In this document: piece by piece, positions 53,631 to 63,467 of the stretch | Numbering within the stretch: position 1 is the stretch's first letter | How the letters are laid out: every line of letters begins with the position of its first letter | DNA from: Trinickia symbiotica | Lineage (GTDB): Bacteria; Pseudomonadota; Gammaproteobacteria; Burkholderiales; Burkholderiaceae | NCBI RefSeq assembly: GCF_002934455.1 | Contig: NZ_PTIR01000026.1 | Location: 1 to 64,000 of the forward strand | Direction of reading: 5' to 3' | Length of the DNA: 64,000 nt | The notes under the pieces: generated by a model | What the model saw: only the letters and a program-made list of their open reading frames with translations | What the model was told of the DNA's origin: nothing | The model's database searches: none | Translations under genes and position numbers: made by a program

Positions 53631-55874
53631 CTACGCGGTGCGCGAGTCAGCTTGCGATGAGTTCAGCGTAGTGGCAGTTGGGAAGGGCCACGGCGGTTGT
53701 TCAGTGTGGGTAGCGGAAGGCGCTTCCGGCGAGCGAGGCGTGTTGTTAACGTGCTTCTCGCCGTTGCCACAGTCCGACTCGGCATCGGCGTCGTCGTCGC
53801 TCTCTGCGTCCCTGCCGCCTTCCCCCGTACCGGCGTCATCCTCGTCCTCAGCGTCCTCGCTGACAGTCCACGACGGCATAGTCGGCGTGTCGCGATCGGT
53901 GAGGATTTCCGGGAGCCATGCGACGTTGGCGAGGCGAACTTCTGCGGCGGCAGCGGCGTCAGCCTTTTTCATCTTCGCGAGATCAGCGGCCACCTTCGGT
54001 GACACAGCGGCGGACACGACCTCGGCGATGCGAGCCTTACTGACATGGTCGAAGTACGTGATGCGGTTTGCCTTCCAGTACTTGGTCATATCGAGGTTCA
54101 GCGCATGCGCGAGCGTATTGATGGCAAGCGGCTCTTCCTCGCCCGGGATGCCGTCGAGCAGCGTCCCGGTGCAGAAGGCGAGCAGATCGAGCAACGTCGT
54201 GCCGGGGTCTTGCTGGATCAACCAAGGGAGCAGGTCGGATCGTTTCGCGGGCAGTTCCTCGACCCACCGTGCGCGCTGCGCTTCGATAGCGTTCCATGCT
54301 TGACTCTCGGGCAGGTCGTCTGCCGCACGCAGCAGCCGGTCGTGATTGTTTTCTCCGGACAGAGTCAGATAGTCCGGCGCCGACGTATAGCCATAATGCT
54401 CGGGTAGCGCCTGCGGGATCAGGTGTCGCAGCAGCGCTGCGAGCGCGACAACCGGTTGCGCGACCAGTTCGGCATGGATGGCGGCGGCGCGATGCGCGGT
54501 CAGCCGCTGGCAGAGCTTCGAACTGTGGACGGGTTTGGCCTTTGGAGCCTGAGTGTCCGCACTGTCGGGGGCGTCGGCTACGGGCACACCGGTGACGGTC
54601 GCACCTGCCGCGTCCAGCGCCGCGCTGTTCTCGCGCCGCACGAGGCCCCGTTCAACGGTGAGTTCGCCTTGTGAGCCGACGATCACGTATGCGCCAGCCT
54701 CGGCCATCTGCGACGTATCCCACCGGACGGCGCGGCTCTCAATCGCCGTGATTGCGGTACTCGTTCGCTCGATGTCCAGGTCGAGGCGTTCCGCTTCTTC
54801 GTAGGCGTTTTCATCGTCCTCCGACAGTACGTCGAGTTTTTCGGTGAGTTCATCGCGCTGTGCAGTAAGCGCATCGATTTCGCGCTGCTCGTCCTCGGTG
54901 TACGGGCGTTGGACCGGCTGCAGTTTGCCGTAGCGGTTCAGTTCCAGCAGGTCTCGCTCGACACGCGTTTCAACCCAGCCCCAGCCTTCGGCGCGAATTT
55001 CGGCGGCGGCTGTGTCGAGCTTCTGCGCAACCAAGCGTTGCAGAAGGTCGGCGTCGGCAATGTAGCCCGCGTTTTCGTCGTCACTGAACAAGTCGCGACG
55101 CACATAGCCACCTGCTGTTTCGTAGGCCGCGAGGCCAACGAAACGCACGAGACGGCTTCGGCTCGCGTCAATCTCCGCGCGCGTGATCGCCTGCCGCAAA
55201 TAATGCGGCTGACGCTGCCACTCGTTTGCCTCGAACCAGAGACGTTCCTGCGTTTCGTGATCGTCAGCGAGGGCGAGCGCGGCTAGTTGGTCGAGCGTGA
55301 TCGCGTCCTCGCGCAGCAGCGCGAGCAGCTTGGGCGACACGTGGGCGAGTTTCATGCGCCGTTTAACCGTGATTGGTGAGGCGGAAAACAGTGCGGCGAT
55401 GTAATCGACGCTGCGGCCTTCCTCGGCCAGCATCCGGTAGGCGCGCAACACGTCGAACGGATCCAGTCCCTCGCGCTCACTGTTTTCGATCAGTGAAATT
55501 GCCAGCGCTTCGCCTTCGCTAACGATCCGCACGGGTACCGGATAGTCGGCGGAGATATGCTTTTGCTCGAACAGCAAGTCGAGTGCGGCCTCCCGGCGCT
55601 GGCCTGCGCAGACGCCGTATTTGCGGTGTTTCCCGCGCGAGCCTTTGATTTCGGGGACCACGAGGTTTTGCAGCAACCCTTTCGCGTGGATGTTGGCGGC
55701 GAGTCCGGGGATTCCGGCGAGAGGTTTCGTGCGGACATTCAGCGGCGAGCGCCGCAGGCTCGAGTACGGCACGGTCGCGACCGGTTGCTCGTCGCCGAAG
55801 TTCGTTTCGAGCACGGTTGCGGATTTGACGGCGTCAGCGGCGGCGCTGACGGTTTCGAGAATTGTGGCTTGCAT
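53631..55874 (-). CDS. Very large ParB/Spo0J-family partition-like protein
   Basis: This 747-residue protein has a ParB N-terminal nuclease-like domain (residues 33-140, SLRRSPLNVRTKP, CAGQRREAAL, LIENSEREGLDPFD), an HTH (about 158-195) and a long C-terminal region. The latter has an acidic low-complexity tail (many D/E, residues about 680-715). Plasmid ParB proteins are usually 300-400 residues. It is convergent with the traM-like gene and downstream of the DUF932 gene. Confidence 0.88.
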   Translation of the reverse strand: MQATILETVSAAADAVKSATVLETNFGDEQPVATVPYSSLRRSPLNVRTKPLAGIPGLAANIHAKGLLQNLVVPEIKGSRGKHRKYGVCAGQRREAALDLLFEQKHISADYPVPVRIVSEGEALAISLIENSEREGLDPFDVLRAYRMLAEEGRSVDYIAALFSASPITVKRRMKLAHVSPKLLALLREDAITLDQLAALALADDHETQERLWFEANEWQRQPHYLRQAITRAEIDASRSRLVRFVGLAAYETAGGYVRRDLFSDDENAGYIADADLLQRLVAQKLDTAAAEIRAEGWGWVETRVERDLLELNRYGKLQPVQRPYTEDEQREIDALTAQRDELTEKLDVLSEDDENAYEEAERLDLDIERTSTAITAIESRAVRWDTSQMAEAGAYVIVGSQGELTVERGLVRRENSAALDAAGATVTGVPVADAPDSADTQAPKAKPVHSSKLCQRLTAHRAAAIHAELVAQPVVALAALLRHLIPQALPEHYGYTSAPDYLTLSGENNHDRLLRAADDLPESQAWNAIEAQRARWVEELPAKRSDLLPWLIQQDPGTTLLDLLAFCTGTLLDGIPGEEEPLAINTLAHALNLDMTKYWKANRITYFDHVSKARIAEVVSAAVSPKVAADLAKMKKADAAAAAEVRLANVAWLPEILTDRDTPTMPSWTVSEDAEDEDDAGTGEGGRDAESDDDADAESDCGNGEKHVNNTPRSPEAPSATHTEQPPWPFPTATTLNSSQADSRTA

Positions 55875-56003
55875 GATCTACTCCAGAAAGTTGGAAAGAG
55901 GGTGCCGGGCCAGTGCAGTGCGAATGCGTCAGAACGTGACCCGACGGGCGGTCTGGCGCAGAGGCTGAAAGCCGGGGCGGCGTGCGTGCGCCGCCCGAAT
56001 TCG

Positions 56004-56837
56004 CTACGCCTTCATCTGGCGCATGGCGTCGGCGAGCATCCACAGCGCGCGGTTGAGCTTCACGTTCTGGTCGATGCCGGTGATGGGACGCGTCGACATG
56101 GAGCGGCCGGAGCGCGAGCGCCCATGTAGACCGCCTTTCGTGAGGTTTTCCTGCACGCGGTTAAAGACGGTCCATAAGTCGTCGCGGCGATCCTCGAAGC
56201 GGCGCGGGGCGAGCAGTTGGCTGTCGGTGATGGGCGCGGGTGCTTCGGCGTCGGTCGGGTCGTAGCGCAATGCGAGGGCGGAGCGGGCGAACGCGTGTTG
56301 TTCGTCGCGATCGAGCGTCACAGTGCGCATGCCGTCCTTCTGTTCGCGGATCAGGTCGAAGCCGTCGAGCACGTCGAACGCGCCGTTGATCACGTTCTGA
56401 ACGACGTTCCCTTTGTGTGGCACTCGGATATCGGCGATGTTGTCGCCCGCGACCATGCCGTTTTGGCACACAAACCGAAATGTGCCGGCGAGCATTTGAT
56501 CGCTGCTCGTGCCGTCGTGCGAGTTCAGCATCACGATTTCATCGGCTTCCTCACCGGTGATTTGATCGGCATGCCGCAGCCGGAGCATATGCTTGGTGAA
56601 TTCACGCTTGCCCTCATCGCGCACGCGGGTTTGGCAGATCATGAATGGCTGAAAGCCTTCTTTGCGTAGGCCGCGCAGCACATCGATGGTGGGAATGTAG
56701 GTGTAGCGCTCCGAACGGCTTTCATGCTTGCCGTCCGCGAAGATGGAGGGGGCAACGCGCCGAATCTGATCGTCCGAGAGGGGCGAGTCAGCGCGCAGCA
56801 TCGGGGAGCCGTAACGGAAATAGGAAGCGAGTTGCAT
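56004..56837 (-). CDS. DUF932 plasmid protein
   Basis: This 277-residue protein matches DUF932, a plasmid- and phage-linked family of unknown function (YIPTIDVLRGLRKEGFQPF; LNSHDGTSSDQMLAGTFRFV; CQNGMVAGD). GGAG precedes ATG 56837. It lies upstream of the parB-like gene on the same strand, separated by about 130 bases. Confidence 0.9.
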   Translation of the reverse strand: MQLASYFRYGSPMLRADSPLSDDQIRRVAPSIFADGKHESRSERYTYIPTIDVLRGLRKEGFQPFMICQTRVRDEGKREFTKHMLRLRHADQITGEEADEIVMLNSHDGTSSDQMLAGTFRFVCQNGMVAGDNIADIRVPHKGNVVQNVINGAFDVLDGFDLIREQKDGMRTVTLDRDEQHAFARSALALRYDPTDAEAPAPITDSQLLAPRRFEDRRDDLWTVFNRVQENLTKGGLHGRSRSGRSMSTRPITGIDQNVKLNRALWMLADAMRQMKA

Positions 56838-56979
56838 GGCAATTCTCCGCAGTCAAGGTTGAAGACCTGAATCGGGCGAAGGGACGTGACTTGCCGTTGC
56901 GGCCGGACACCTCCCGGTGGAACTCGGGGTTGGCTTTGCTGCCGCCAGGCTCCCGGGTTACCGCCCGTGCGACTGGAGG

Positions 56980-57070
56980 AGCCGATAGCGGGCAGGCGTC
57001 AAGGAAAAAGGCGAGGGAGGGGTGCGGGCAACACGGTCCCTCGCCCCTTGATGCCTGCCCGCTATCGGCT
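56980..57070. repeat. Long near-perfect hairpin (91 bases)
   Basis: Arms of 25 bases (AGCCGATAGCGGGCAGG... at 56980-57004 and its complement at 57046-57070) differ at one base; a second nine-base stem (GGCGAGGGA / TCCCTCGCC) lies inside, with five A bulged on the left and an 18-base loop. Total about 34 base pairs. It lies between the divergent DUF932 and KAP genes. It could be a replication or transfer signal, a structured RNA or a strong terminator. Confidence 0.75.
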
Positions 57071-57652
57071 ACGGTCGCGGGTCAAGGGCGGGGAGCTGGG
57101 AGTCGGGTGCATGCCGTGCCGAGGGTGACCGGGTATGAGGTGCCGCGTAGAAGCTACCGGGGTTGACAGCTGCGCCAGGGTTGACGCCCGACAGGGGCGA
57201 AACGCGGTACGCGGCTCGACGCGCGGCGAGAAACCCCGGTCCCGAGGATAAGCGTCGGGAGGCGTCCAGTTGAGATAGGAATGTTTCGGTCTGGATGTAA
57301 TAGCGCGACCGGATGGCGAGGAAAAACACGCGTGATCGACGAAAAAGTGCGGCAGTCCGGTCTACCAATGTGCGGGCGCGTGGCGGCTGACGCGACGGAA
57401 GTGTGTACCGATGTAGTTATGGCGCCGTACAAGGTGCCGGGGTGCCGTTTCAGGCTTCCGGCGGAGTATCATGCCGTTAGCTATGTCTGAACGCACACCG
57501 CATGCAGGGCGAAACCGTTCGCGCGCGACTCGGTCTTTGGGGACCGCCGGTGACAGATGCTGTCGGTTTCGATCCAGACCACGTGGACACAACCGAATCG
57601 AGTAGGTTTTGGATCGATCTTCATGTCAGAACAACGCTATTAAAAGAAGGCC
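57071..57652. other. Gene-free region before the KAP gene
   Basis: About 580 bases with no convincing gene. GGGTTGAC occurs twice, 17 bases apart, near 57159-57185. The promoter for the KAP gene should lie here but could not be assigned. Confidence 0.5.
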
Positions 57653-60600
57653 ATGAAAAGAGAAAATCCCACCGCCGGCGAAATGCCATCGGTTTTAGAC
57701 CGGGAGATCGCGGACGCGCAACTCGATGCGTTTGGTCACCGCCATTTCGCACTCGCGTTACGCAGTCTGATCGAGTCGGAGGATCACCCGACACCGTTTA
57801 GCATTGGCGTTCTCGGTGGCTGGGGCACGGGTAAGAGCAGTATCAAAGAGATGTACATGGCCGAGCTTCGAAACGATGCCACAAAGCATCAGGGCGCGAG
57901 GCGATCGGACAAGATTCAGTGCATAACGTTTAATGCATGGCGCTTTGGCGGACGTGACCAGGACATCAAGCGGGCGCTTCTTCGCCATGTGTTCCTTGAG
58001 CTCGGAGGTCGCGAGGAAAGCCTGCAGGACCGGCTCTTCCGCCAGATCAGCCACGTCACGGAGCAGCCCAAACCGACGCTCAAATACTTCTGGGAAACGC
58101 TTTGGTCCTGGATGCTGCCGATTCCCGCTGTGCTGGCAGTCATGGTCGCATTCATCATCGTTCTCGCCGCCAGCAACCTGGTTTTTGGCGCCGGTCATGA
58201 CGTGACCAAGGCGACGTTGACGTTGTGCGTGGCGATTCTGTTTGGATACGTGCTCAAGCACGTGAAGCCACCAGAAGTGAAGGCGACGTCTGCCGTGACG
58301 CGCGTGACGCTACCCAGCACTACTGCTGAGCAGTACGAGGACATGTTGCTTGAACAGCTGGCCCGCTACAAGGACGGAAAAGACGAGTCTCCCGACGGGC
58401 GGAGCGGGAAGAAATGCGAGCGGCTGGTTGTGTTCGTGGATGATCTGGACAGGTTGTCGGCGGAAGAGATGGTGCTCGGTCTGGATGGTGTACGCACGTT
58501 CATGGAGATCCCTAAAGGGCGCCTTCCAAAGGGACTGGGCCTGGTATTCGTCATTTCGTGCGACGAAGGGAAGATTGCAGATGCGCTGGCCAAAGGCAGG
58601 CGCTCGGCCGATTTGCCCGCGACGGTGTTCAACCGGTTTGATGCTCGGCGGTACCTTGATCGTATTTTCCAGTTCCGCCTGGAGATCCCACCGTCACCGC
58701 GTAACGACATGCGAGACTTTGCTACCCGGAAACTCGAAAGCATGGGCGGCGTTGCGGCCGATCTTGCAGCGCGCGGCGTGCCTCTCGCGCCCGTTGTTGA
58801 CCGAATGATTCATGCGGGCGTACAGGATCCGCGAAATGCGCTACAGATCGTCAACGCATTCGAGCAGTCTTGGTGGCTGGCGAAGAAGCGTGAAGCCGAC
58901 GGGGTCGGCAGCGATCGCGCCGGTGGGCTGCACGAAGGTGCTGTCACCGATCATCCCATATCTCTAGGCGCGCTTTCAGCTCTGAAGGTGAGCTTTCCGG
59001 ATTTTTATCGCGAGGTGCAGGATGAACCCGAGCTTCTCTTTCACTTCACAGAAGTTGTCGTGAGAGGGCAAAGTCTATCCGAGCGCCCGGAATCCATCCG
59101 GCGAATCCTCGCCGATAAGTACCTGTCCGAGCCGGCTTCGGGCGGGCAGCAGGCTGCCGCTGAACAGAAACCGCAGTTGCGACCCGAATACCGGCCACTA
59201 CGTCAGTTTCTGGCCGGGCTCGTCGGCGTTCGATGGCCCCAACCACTACAAAGCCTGCTACTGCTCTCCGAAGATCCTGTGTCCAGAAGGCTGGGACCGA
59301 AGATCGCCCCCCTGCGAAACGCTTTCGTATCCGGCGACACGGATGGCGTCCTCGAGGGGCTGGGCAGGCACCATGATGTTGCGCCGCTGAGCGTGGAGCA
59401 GGCAAAGAACCTGTACAACCTCTTCGAAGATATGAGGGGGGAAACGGAAGCACGCCGCACAAACGGCGCACGCGTGATAGCGGACGTAATCGAGCGGATA
59501 CCGGAGCCGCCTCTCACACAGGTGCTAAACGAGCTTTGCAGGACGATTGACGACAGTCCGGATCTGCGTGCGCAACTAGGACCTGCAAGAATCAGGGGGC
59601 TGCTCGCCAAAGCCTCAGGACCCGATCAACGTGCCGTGACCTCTCGACTCGTTGGTGACGCGATGGTGGACGACGACGACCTGGGCCTCAAGCTTGACTC
59701 TGGCCAGACGCCGAGCCTAGACGAGGCAGTTGAGATGGTCAAAATCATTGTTGCGCTTGCAAGTCGTGTGCGCGCGGAGCAGGGCTTGGAAGCGAGGGAA
59801 GATGCGCTGTTCTTGGACTGGTTGCTGGCTCGAAATGTTCGTATTCATAATGCATCCAGGCAGCTCGGTTTTGATGAACTGGAGTCATGGCTTTCCGTCG
59901 ACACAGGTAGTATCGCCAGTTCGCTGGGGACGCGCTACGTGGACGCGCTTGCCAATGAACTCGAAAAGGCAGAGCCGGCGGCATTCGACATGGATGCCGC
60001 GATGCAACGTGCTAGCAGCGTGTTCTGCGCACAGATGGCGCTCGGAGAAGAGGCACGTCGCGCTACGTGGCCGATAGTGTGCCGATTTGTGAAGCTCACT
60101 CAGCCGCATGCGGTGAGAGTCGCCTGCAAGGTCGCCGTATCCAACGAAGGGCACGCCACGGATGCCGAAATCTCGTCATTCGTCAGCGCCTTCGCCGCCC
60201 GCCTGCTGCACGACCTCACGGACAACAGTTCCGAGGTTGGTGTTCATGAGGCATTCCGCGCACTGATGAAGCTGGTTGTCACACGGATAGGGTCGCTCGA
60301 CGACAGCGCGCTGCAGTATCTCGTCGAGCTTGCAACAGCGTGGAGTCGCAAGGATGCTCACGCCCGGCTCGCGTGCGACGTCGTCTCTCAGCTGCGTCGG
60401 GTGAATACGGCTAAGGCCACCGCGGTGTTGACCACTTGGGTGCCGCGGATTATCTCGGACCTGCCGTTGCCGTGCCTTGAGATGCTGACAGAGCTCTTGC
60501 TCGGAGAGGATGACAGCCTTAAGGCCGCAGCCGCGAATACAGCGACCACCATATTGAGCACGGATCCGATTAACGATGCAATGGCAGACCGTTACTCAGC

Positions 60601-61756
60601 GTTCGTCATCGGGCTTCCCGCCCCTAGCTGGGGCGCGGCGCCATTCAAGGGGCACCTTGACAGTGCCTTGAGCAATCTCGCCAACCGGGGCGCGAACGAG
60701 AACTATCTTAAATCGATTTTTCCGCCCATCGCAAAAGTGCTTATCCATGCAACACCCTCAACGCTCGGAAGCTCTCTGCAGCAACTCTTCCAGCAGGCCA
60801 AAAACTATCCGAGTCACTACGCGCGGCTGCATCGGGAGATGGTAGGTCGCTGGCCTGCGTCGGCGCCAGCGCTTGCGCCGTACGATCCATCGGTTCTGTT
60901 TGATGAGGCCTGTGCCACCTCAATCAGCCAGGCGGCCACAGTGAAAGACGATGTGCTTGCCTCCGTTTCCGACATGTTCGACCGTGGTTTGGTAGGGCAG
61001 GACAGGCGCGCACGCCTCATCGATACCGCATGCGCTCTCTGGAAGGTCGAGCCGCGTCTCGCATTGCCGTTTTTTCGTCGATATCCCTCGCTGTCGCTCG
61101 AGCAGATTGATGGGCTCGTGAGCACGCTGAACACCAGTGAGCCGGAGCAGATAGCCACGCTTCGCGCGGCATGGCAGGTCGTGTCACGACAAGCCGGGGA
61201 TGACGTACGTCGGGCAGTTGCGGTAGCGCTGCTTCGCCGCGGTGCCATTCAGGTAGAGGGGGATGCTGATCTTGCCCTGAATGCGTGGCTTTCTGCTCAG
61301 GACGACGACGGGCGCGCGTTGCTGAATGATCTGCTCGTCGATGTCAACATTGTTGATGCACAACGTGCAAGGCTCTGGAGGCAAGCCATCTCCCGCCTCT
61401 GGACGCTTGGCAAGGGATTCTTCGTTGACCTCATTCCTCCTGCTCTGGGCGTGCAGAGCAGTGAGGCTACCTCGGCCGCTATTTTCGACAGCGAGCAGAC
61501 CATCGAAAAGCTGATACACGATGGCGAGGCACGCTCGGAGCTGGCCCGCGGCCTGATGGGCCGGTTCCATGAGCTCGGGACGGAAACTATCAAGGGCGGT
61601 GCAGCTGCAATGGCGAACCGGCTAGTCGGCAACGTTGCACTGAAGGGGCTGAGTACGGAGAGTCTGACGGAACGCGACGTCGAAATTCTCTCCGGTGCAT
61701 TTGGACCGTCCAGGGAGCTAGAGCGGATCGGTGACCGGATCCGCAAAAAGAGATAG
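57653..61756 (+). CDS. KAP-family P-loop NTPase, large, membrane-linked
   Basis: This 1367-residue protein has a KAP NTPase domain (about 20-420): Walker A GGWGTGKS (55-62), the family FNAWRF (93-98), and Walker B VVFVDDLDRL (259-268). Two membrane helices (about 155-177 and 184-203) are inserted between Walker A and Walker B, typical of KAP NTPases. The remaining 900 residues are helix-rich, without a recognised domain. Many KAP proteins act in anti-phage defence. ATG 57653 follows AGAAGG closely. It precedes the nuclease-propeller gene by 122 bases. Confidence 0.88.
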   Translation: MKRENPTAGEMPSVLDREIADAQLDAFGHRHFALALRSLIESEDHPTPFSIGVLGGWGTGKSSIKEMYMAELRNDATKHQGARRSDKIQCITFNAWRFGGRDQDIKRALLRHVFLELGGREESLQDRLFRQISHVTEQPKPTLKYFWETLWSWMLPIPAVLAVMVAFIIVLAASNLVFGAGHDVTKATLTLCVAILFGYVLKHVKPPEVKATSAVTRVTLPSTTAEQYEDMLLEQLARYKDGKDESPDGRSGKKCERLVVFVDDLDRLSAEEMVLGLDGVRTFMEIPKGRLPKGLGLVFVISCDEGKIADALAKGRRSADLPATVFNRFDARRYLDRIFQFRLEIPPSPRNDMRDFATRKLESMGGVAADLAARGVPLAPVVDRMIHAGVQDPRNALQIVNAFEQSWWLAKKREADGVGSDRAGGLHEGAVTDHPISLGALSALKVSFPDFYREVQDEPELLFHFTEVVVRGQSLSERPESIRRILADKYLSEPASGGQQAAAEQKPQLRPEYRPLRQFLAGLVGVRWPQPLQSLLLLSEDPVSRRLGPKIAPLRNAFVSGDTDGVLEGLGRHHDVAPLSVEQAKNLYNLFEDMRGETEARRTNGARVIADVIERIPEPPLTQVLNELCRTIDDSPDLRAQLGPARIRGLLAKASGPDQRAVTSRLVGDAMVDDDDLGLKLDSGQTPSLDEAVEMVKIIVALASRVRAEQGLEAREDALFLDWLLARNVRIHNASRQLGFDELESWLSVDTGSIASSLGTRYVDALANELEKAEPAAFDMDAAMQRASSVFCAQMALGEEARRATWPIVCRFVKLTQPHAVRVACKVAVSNEGHATDAEISSFVSAFAARLLHDLTDNSSEVGVHEAFRALMKLVVTRIGSLDDSALQYLVELATAWSRKDAHARLACDVVSQLRRVNTAKATAVLTTWVPRIISDLPLPCLEMLTELLLGEDDSLKAAAANTATTILSTDPINDAMADRYSAFVIGLPAPSWGAAPFKGHLDSALSNLANRGANENYLKSIFPPIAKVLIHATPSTLGSSLQQLFQQAKNYPSHYARLHREMVGRWPASAPALAPYDPSVLFDEACATSISQAATVKDDVLASVSDMFDRGLVGQDRRARLIDTACALWKVEPRLALPFFRRYPSLSLEQIDGLVSTLNTSEPEQIATLRAAWQVVSRQAGDDVRRAVAVALLRRGAIQVEGDADLALNAWLSAQDDDGRALLNDLLVDVNIVDAQRARLWRQAISRLWTLGKGFFVDLIPPALGVQSSEATSAAIFDSEQTIEKLIHDGEARSELARGLMGRFHELGTETIKGGAAAMANRLVGNVALKGLSTESLTERDVEILSGAFGPSRELERIGDRIRKKR

Positions 61757-61878
61757 AAGCGTGCCGGCCCCGGCGAACTGTTCAGCCGTCTGTCGGACGA
61801 CAATGACTACTGCCGCCGGCGGTTGTAGTTGACGCCAGACAGGCTGTATCGCCGCAAGCATGTCGATTTGGGGAGAAC

Positions 61879-63312
61879 ATGGCTTATCCAGATTGGCGAG
61901 CCTATCAAGAGGCCGCGGCAGAAGTCTTTCGACGCCTTGGGTGCAATGCCCAGGTGGACTACCGCGCAAAAGGCGTCCGTGCGTCACACGACATTGACGT
62001 GTATGTAACCTTTGTTCGTTCTGGCATCGTTTGTACTTGGGTAATCGAATGCAAGCTATGGACAAGTCGCGTGCCGAAGGAAAAGGTGCTCGCGCTCAAA
62101 AGCATCGTCGACGATCTTGGTGCCGATCGCGGCATCATGATCAGTGAAGCAGGGTTTCAGTCTGGCGCCCAGGACGCTGCGCGTGGAACAAATATCACAC
62201 TGGTAACTTCACTGGAAGATTTCGCCCGCACGGCAGTCGCTGCTGCGTCCGAAGTTCCGCTTACGCTAAATGGCCAGGGCGAGGCGGCGGCTATTTATCA
62301 GTTTCCGGAACGAGCTGAACCACAGGATTTGCTCTTACACGGTGAATTCATCACTACCGCAAACTGGGCGGGACGCAGTATTTCGATTGTCAATCCATCT
62401 TCCAAGGCGATCGTGCGTACCATCGACTTAGATAAATACGAAACGATCTCTCCGCAAAGTGGGGCCCGGGAGATTCAAGGCCATCCTCCTGGGAGTTTGG
62501 CTGTTGCGGATGGCCGCCTGTTTGTGGGGCAGGTCTTCTCCGACGTGATTCTCGTCATTGATCTAGCTACGCATGCCATCGTCAAAAGGATTTCTGTGCC
62601 AGGCGGTGGCGAAGGGCAGCTCGCGGTGTCACCAGACGAAAAGACAGTCTATTTCGCGAGCAATCGTCTCAATCAGTTCTACATCATCGACAGTGCGACG
62701 TATGCGTTCACGACCGTTGCATATCCAGCCGATGGTCGGGGCTGCATGTCGCTCCTGAGGCATCCGGTGCGACCCCTGCTTTATATCGGCATCCAACGGG
62801 GTGGGCATATCGAAGGAAGGGGGTATCCGCACGCCAACTGTTATTTGGCAATTTACGATCTCAGCCAGAACGCATACGGCGCGAATTCGCAACTTGCCGA
62901 GATTAGTAATGGCAGGGCTGACGATGCTACCCCGGCGTGCCTTACCTACGACGATCGTTACAATCGTCTCTATGTCGGCATGTTTCAGTCCATGCGAGGT
63001 ATCTGCGTACTGGAGGCCAACTCCGGTGAGCTGATTCAAGACATTCGCTTTGCACCGAGCCCTTGGAACAATTCGTTTCCGTGGGCAGACCCTTTGTCAC
63101 AGGCCCTGGCGGGTAACTCGCTGCTGTCAGTGAACAGAAACAATCGCGAACTTGTAGCTCTGGATCGGACATCCCTGCAAGTAAAGAAAAGCATATTCCT
63201 TGGTGACGCACCCAATGGTCCGAGGGCCGTTTTAGTATGGAAGGAGCACGCGGTGGTCAGCTACCCGGGCCGAAATGGGTTGATCTTCATCCCACTCGAA
63301 GCATTAGCCTGA
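61879..63312 (+). CDS. Mrr-like restriction endonuclease fused to a beta-propeller
   Basis: This is a 477-residue protein. Residues 1-115 match an Mrr-type PD-(D/E)xK nuclease: helix YQEAAAEVFRRLG, D40 in SHDIDVYV and E57/K59 in VIECKLW, then VLALKSIVDDLGADRGIMIS. Residues 150-477 form about seven YVTN/quinoprotein-like beta-propeller blades (e.g. ISIVNPSSKAIVRTIDL, LFVGQVFSDVILVIDLA). Such propellers could bind a ligand or partner that triggers the nuclease. ATG 61879 follows GGGGAG. Likely an effector paired with the KAP NTPase (inference). Confidence 0.85.
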   Translation: MAYPDWRAYQEAAAEVFRRLGCNAQVDYRAKGVRASHDIDVYVTFVRSGIVCTWVIECKLWTSRVPKEKVLALKSIVDDLGADRGIMISEAGFQSGAQDAARGTNITLVTSLEDFARTAVAAASEVPLTLNGQGEAAAIYQFPERAEPQDLLLHGEFITTANWAGRSISIVNPSSKAIVRTIDLDKYETISPQSGAREIQGHPPGSLAVADGRLFVGQVFSDVILVIDLATHAIVKRISVPGGGEGQLAVSPDEKTVYFASNRLNQFYIIDSATYAFTTVAYPADGRGCMSLLRHPVRPLLYIGIQRGGHIEGRGYPHANCYLAIYDLSQNAYGANSQLAEISNGRADDATPACLTYDDRYNRLYVGMFQSMRGICVLEANSGELIQDIRFAPSPWNNSFPWADPLSQALAGNSLLSVNRNNRELVALDRTSLQVKKSIFLGDAPNGPRAVLVWKEHAVVSYPGRNGLIFIPLEALA

Positions 63313-63467
63313 ATCGGCGCTTGTTGGTTGTTCGTCAGTGGTTTCTTCGATCAGATGTCGGCCCCGCCGTAGCGCTGTCGGAGCCGCGGGCCGCACCACG
63401 TAACATGTGCCGAGCTGCGGCCAGCTGGCTTTGACCCCCGACTTGCTATCAAGTAGGCGTGGGGCAT
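63313..63467. other. Short convergent intergenic region
   Basis: About 155 bases between the 3' ends of the convergent nuclease-propeller and HEPN genes. No gene, and no clear hairpin terminator was seen. Confidence 0.5.
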
